64,000 nucleotides of DNA from Thermosphaera aggregans DSM 11486. Its GTDB lineage: Archaea; Thermoproteota; Thermoprotei_A; Sulfolobales; Desulfurococcaceae. This document shows positions 62,758-64,000 of the stretch, piece by piece (within the stretch, counting starts at the first letter, position 1; the number at the start of each line of letters is the position of its first letter). The position numbers and the translations under genes were made by a program. The stretch is from contig NC_014160.1 in NCBI RefSeq assembly GCF_000092185.1, forward strand, positions 372,001 to 436,000, in the 5' to 3' direction. The notes under the pieces are model-generated. The model ran no database searches. It saw only the letters and a program-made list of their open reading frames with translations, and was not told the origin of the DNA.

Positions 62758-63741
62758 TTAGCCCCATCCTTTAAATTGATCCCATGACGCGAATTCTAAA
62801 GGCTTATCGCCATAAAATACTCCCGGTTCTCCGTCTACAACTCTTCCAACCACTCTGAATGGTATGTTATAATACTCTAAGTCCTTTACGACATTATTCA
62901 ACCCTTCAGGCCTGATTCCGAGGACAACTCCATATTCTTCTCCACCGCTCATTGCGGTTTTAACCACGCATTCCATACTACCTTGGCACTCATCAATTAA
63001 GCTTGGCTCGTATAATGGTGGCTGGGTAAGCAGGATCCTCGCATCACTTTCTATTGAAAGAGTTTGCAAAGTATAGCCTAATCCGTCGCTAACGTCCATT
63101 GAAGCTGTAATCCAGCGATAGTTTGATGAGATAACCACGCTTAATTCTTTGATTGCAACCGGCCTCTTAGTTCTCTCTACAACCCAATGCCGCCTTCCAG
63201 CTTCTTCAATACCTTTTATTGCTGCAAACCCCATTGCGCCGTAAATCCCCGTCACTACTATATAGTCATTTACCCTCAGCCCCTTTCGTGTGGGAGGTTT
63301 TTTAGCAGGTGTGAAACCGATGGCGGTTACGGCTATCCAAGGCTCGCTTGAACTGTTGGTGTCTCCACCGACTAACCGAATCGCGTAATAGTCTATAGCA
63401 TCCTTTACCCCCTCTGCTAGTTTCCTTAACTCTTCCAAGGGGTAACCGGGAGGCAGTCCAAGGGCTATGAGAACAGCATCTGGGAAGCCTCCTTTAGCTA
63501 TTACATCGCTGACAGACCCTGTTATAGCACACCATCCTATATCGCTTGAATCCCGCCAGGGCAACCTGAGTCTATCTATGCCGTAGCCATCAACATTGAC
63601 GATCAGCCGTGGGGCTTTCGGGAGCAAATCCTTCGCATCGTCAGGGTATGATAGTACTTCGCCTGTGGAGACACGCGTCCCCACGGTTTTAACGATTTCT
63701 TCGATAACGTTTCTTTCACCGAGCTCCGCAAGTATTGTCAT
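62758..63741 (-). CDS. thiL: thiamin-monophosphate kinase
   Basis: This 327-residue enzyme phosphorylates thiamin monophosphate to thiamin diphosphate. It has the ThiL/PurM fold: DIGWCAITGSVSDVIAKGG (metal and ATP binding), LVGGDTNSS, AVTAIGFTPAKKPPTRKG, SMDVSDGLGYTLQTLS and SGGEEYGVVLG. The usual opening LxELGExxIIxxI is present. The neighbouring aspartates (VNVDGYGIDRL in place of VDxLVEGVHF) differ from bacterial ThiL but match archaeal ones. With the YkoE-like ECF transporter at 55.2-58 kb it suggests that thiamin diphosphate is made from an imported precursor. Confidence 0.9.
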   Translation of the reverse strand: MTILAELGERNVIEEIVKTVGTRVSTGEVLSYPDDAKDLLPKAPRLIVNVDGYGIDRLRLPWRDSSDIGWCAITGSVSDVIAKGGFPDAVLIALGLPPGYPLEELRKLAEGVKDAIDYYAIRLVGGDTNSSSEPWIAVTAIGFTPAKKPPTRKGLRVNDYIVVTGIYGAMGFAAIKGIEEAGRRHWVVERTKRPVAIKELSVVISSNYRWITASMDVSDGLGYTLQTLSIESDARILLTQPPLYEPSLIDECQGSMECVVKTAMSGGEEYGVVLGIRPEGLNNVVKDLEYYNIPFRVVGRVVDGEPGVFYGDKPLEFASWDQFKGWG

Positions 63742-63830
63742 CTACGGATCTAGCCCTCTTATTTTAATACTTGAAGCTGTCATTATTAATCTATCAGTTT
63801 AACCCACCCCCTGTTCGCAGGGTTTGAGTG

Positions 63831-64000
63831 ATGAATGATGAACAGCTAGGGAATGTGTCTTTTCAAGCAGTGATATACGGTTTCACAACCCTGTTTCAAA
63901 TCATAATTCAAGTTTTCACAATGATGTATATTTCAAGAATCCTGGGACCCGAGCTTTATGGATTATACAACCTTTCCCTGGTTCCATTAACCTTTCTCTT
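63831..64000 (+). CDS. polysaccharide flippase (Wzx/MATE-like), 5' fragment
   Basis: Only the first 56 codons are present; the gene runs off the right edge. The protein opens MNDEQLGNVSFQAVIYG, followed by a hydrophobic span and MMYISRILGPELYGLYNLS, the typical R-x-L-G-P-E-x-Y-G segment after the first helix of oligosaccharide flippases (polysaccharide_synt family). It starts at ATG 63831 after GAGTG and is divergent from thiL. It may move lipid-linked sugars for protein glycosylation or surface polysaccharide. Confidence 0.75.
   Translation, partial: MNDEQLGNVSFQAVIYGFTTLFQIIIQVFTMMYISRILGPELYGLYNLSLVPLTFL

Overview
The window looks like a chromosomal segment of a hyperthermophilic, heterotrophic crenarchaeon, most likely of the Desulfurococcales (Desulfurococcaceae, in the Thermosphaera/Desulfurococcus/Staphylothermus range). 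The grounds are archaeal TATA-box promoters with short or absent leaders, frequent TTG and GTG starts with GGTGA/GGAGG ribosome sites, a crenarchaeal SSB with an RG-rich tail, two tungsten-type aldehyde:ferredoxin oxidoreductases including a glyceraldehyde-3-phosphate:ferredoxin oxidoreductase, archaeal type IV pilins, an M32 carboxypeptidase and an amylopullulanase-like GH13 enzyme. The genus is inferred from protein resemblance only. I see no rRNA, tRNA, CRISPR array or insertion sequence. Gene packing is tight: no gap exceeds 300 bases and the longest is 226.

Layout. 0.1-8.2 kb: a complete glycine cleavage block. gcvH, glyA and gcvT run leftward; gcvPA, gcvPB, lipoamide dehydrogenase and an unknown gene run rightward from a shared promoter region. 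An 18-base direct repeat sits at each side of this block. 8.2-15 kb: an M42 peptidase, a PiT phosphate transporter, an RNA m5C methyltransferase coupled to a PUA-like protein, and a sodium-dependent NSS transporter with a 32-residue MetS-like partner. 14.7-18 kb: biotin carrier protein, carboxyltransferase and thiolase, without biotin carboxylase. 18.2-20 kb: a leftward run of PCC-domain protein, DUF123 nuclease, SSB and a PqqD-like protein with a His-rich head. 20-23 kb: a MoxR ATPase and a VWA protein whose MIDAS metal site is split by a 141-residue mini-intein. 23.5-31 kb: an XdhC protein, THUMP protein, SagB-type oxidoreductase, PhoU-like protein, flavin reductase, aminotransferase, and an MgtE-like transporter divergent from a tandem PhoU/TrkA_C protein.

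31-35 kb: three pilin-like genes and a RibU-like ECF transporter (S, A and T). 35-39 kb: a rhomboid protease and a membrane-anchored GH13 enzyme. 38.9-42.4 kb: a WOR5-like tungsten oxidoreductase operon (polyferredoxin, AOR subunit, MoaD/ThiS-like protein, CDF transporter). 42.5-49.8 kb: slipin/NfeD pair, GAPOR, arginyl-tRNA synthetase, EamA transporter. 49.9-55.2 kb: class III aminotransferase, M32 carboxypeptidase, sugar nucleotidyltransferase and a phosphohexomutase-like protein that has lost its catalytic motifs. 55.2-58 kb: a second ECF transporter with a YkoE-like S component, probably for a thiamin precursor; thiL lies 5 kb further on. 58-64 kb: tRNA 2-thiolation protein, VTT-domain protein, MscS-like channel, MFS transporter, dual-specificity phosphatase, thiL and a truncated flippase at the right edge.

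The genes fit a fermenter of peptides and polysaccharides. Peptidases, aminotransferases and glycine cleavage break down amino acids. The GH13 enzyme degrades alpha-glucan outside the cell. GAPOR and the WOR5-like enzyme would pass electrons to ferredoxin. The least ordinary items are the MIDAS-site mini-intein, the catalytically dead phosphomutase paralogue beside a nucleotidyltransferase, the Asp-for-Cys change at the AOR iron-sulfur site, and the orphan PqqD-like protein beside SSB.
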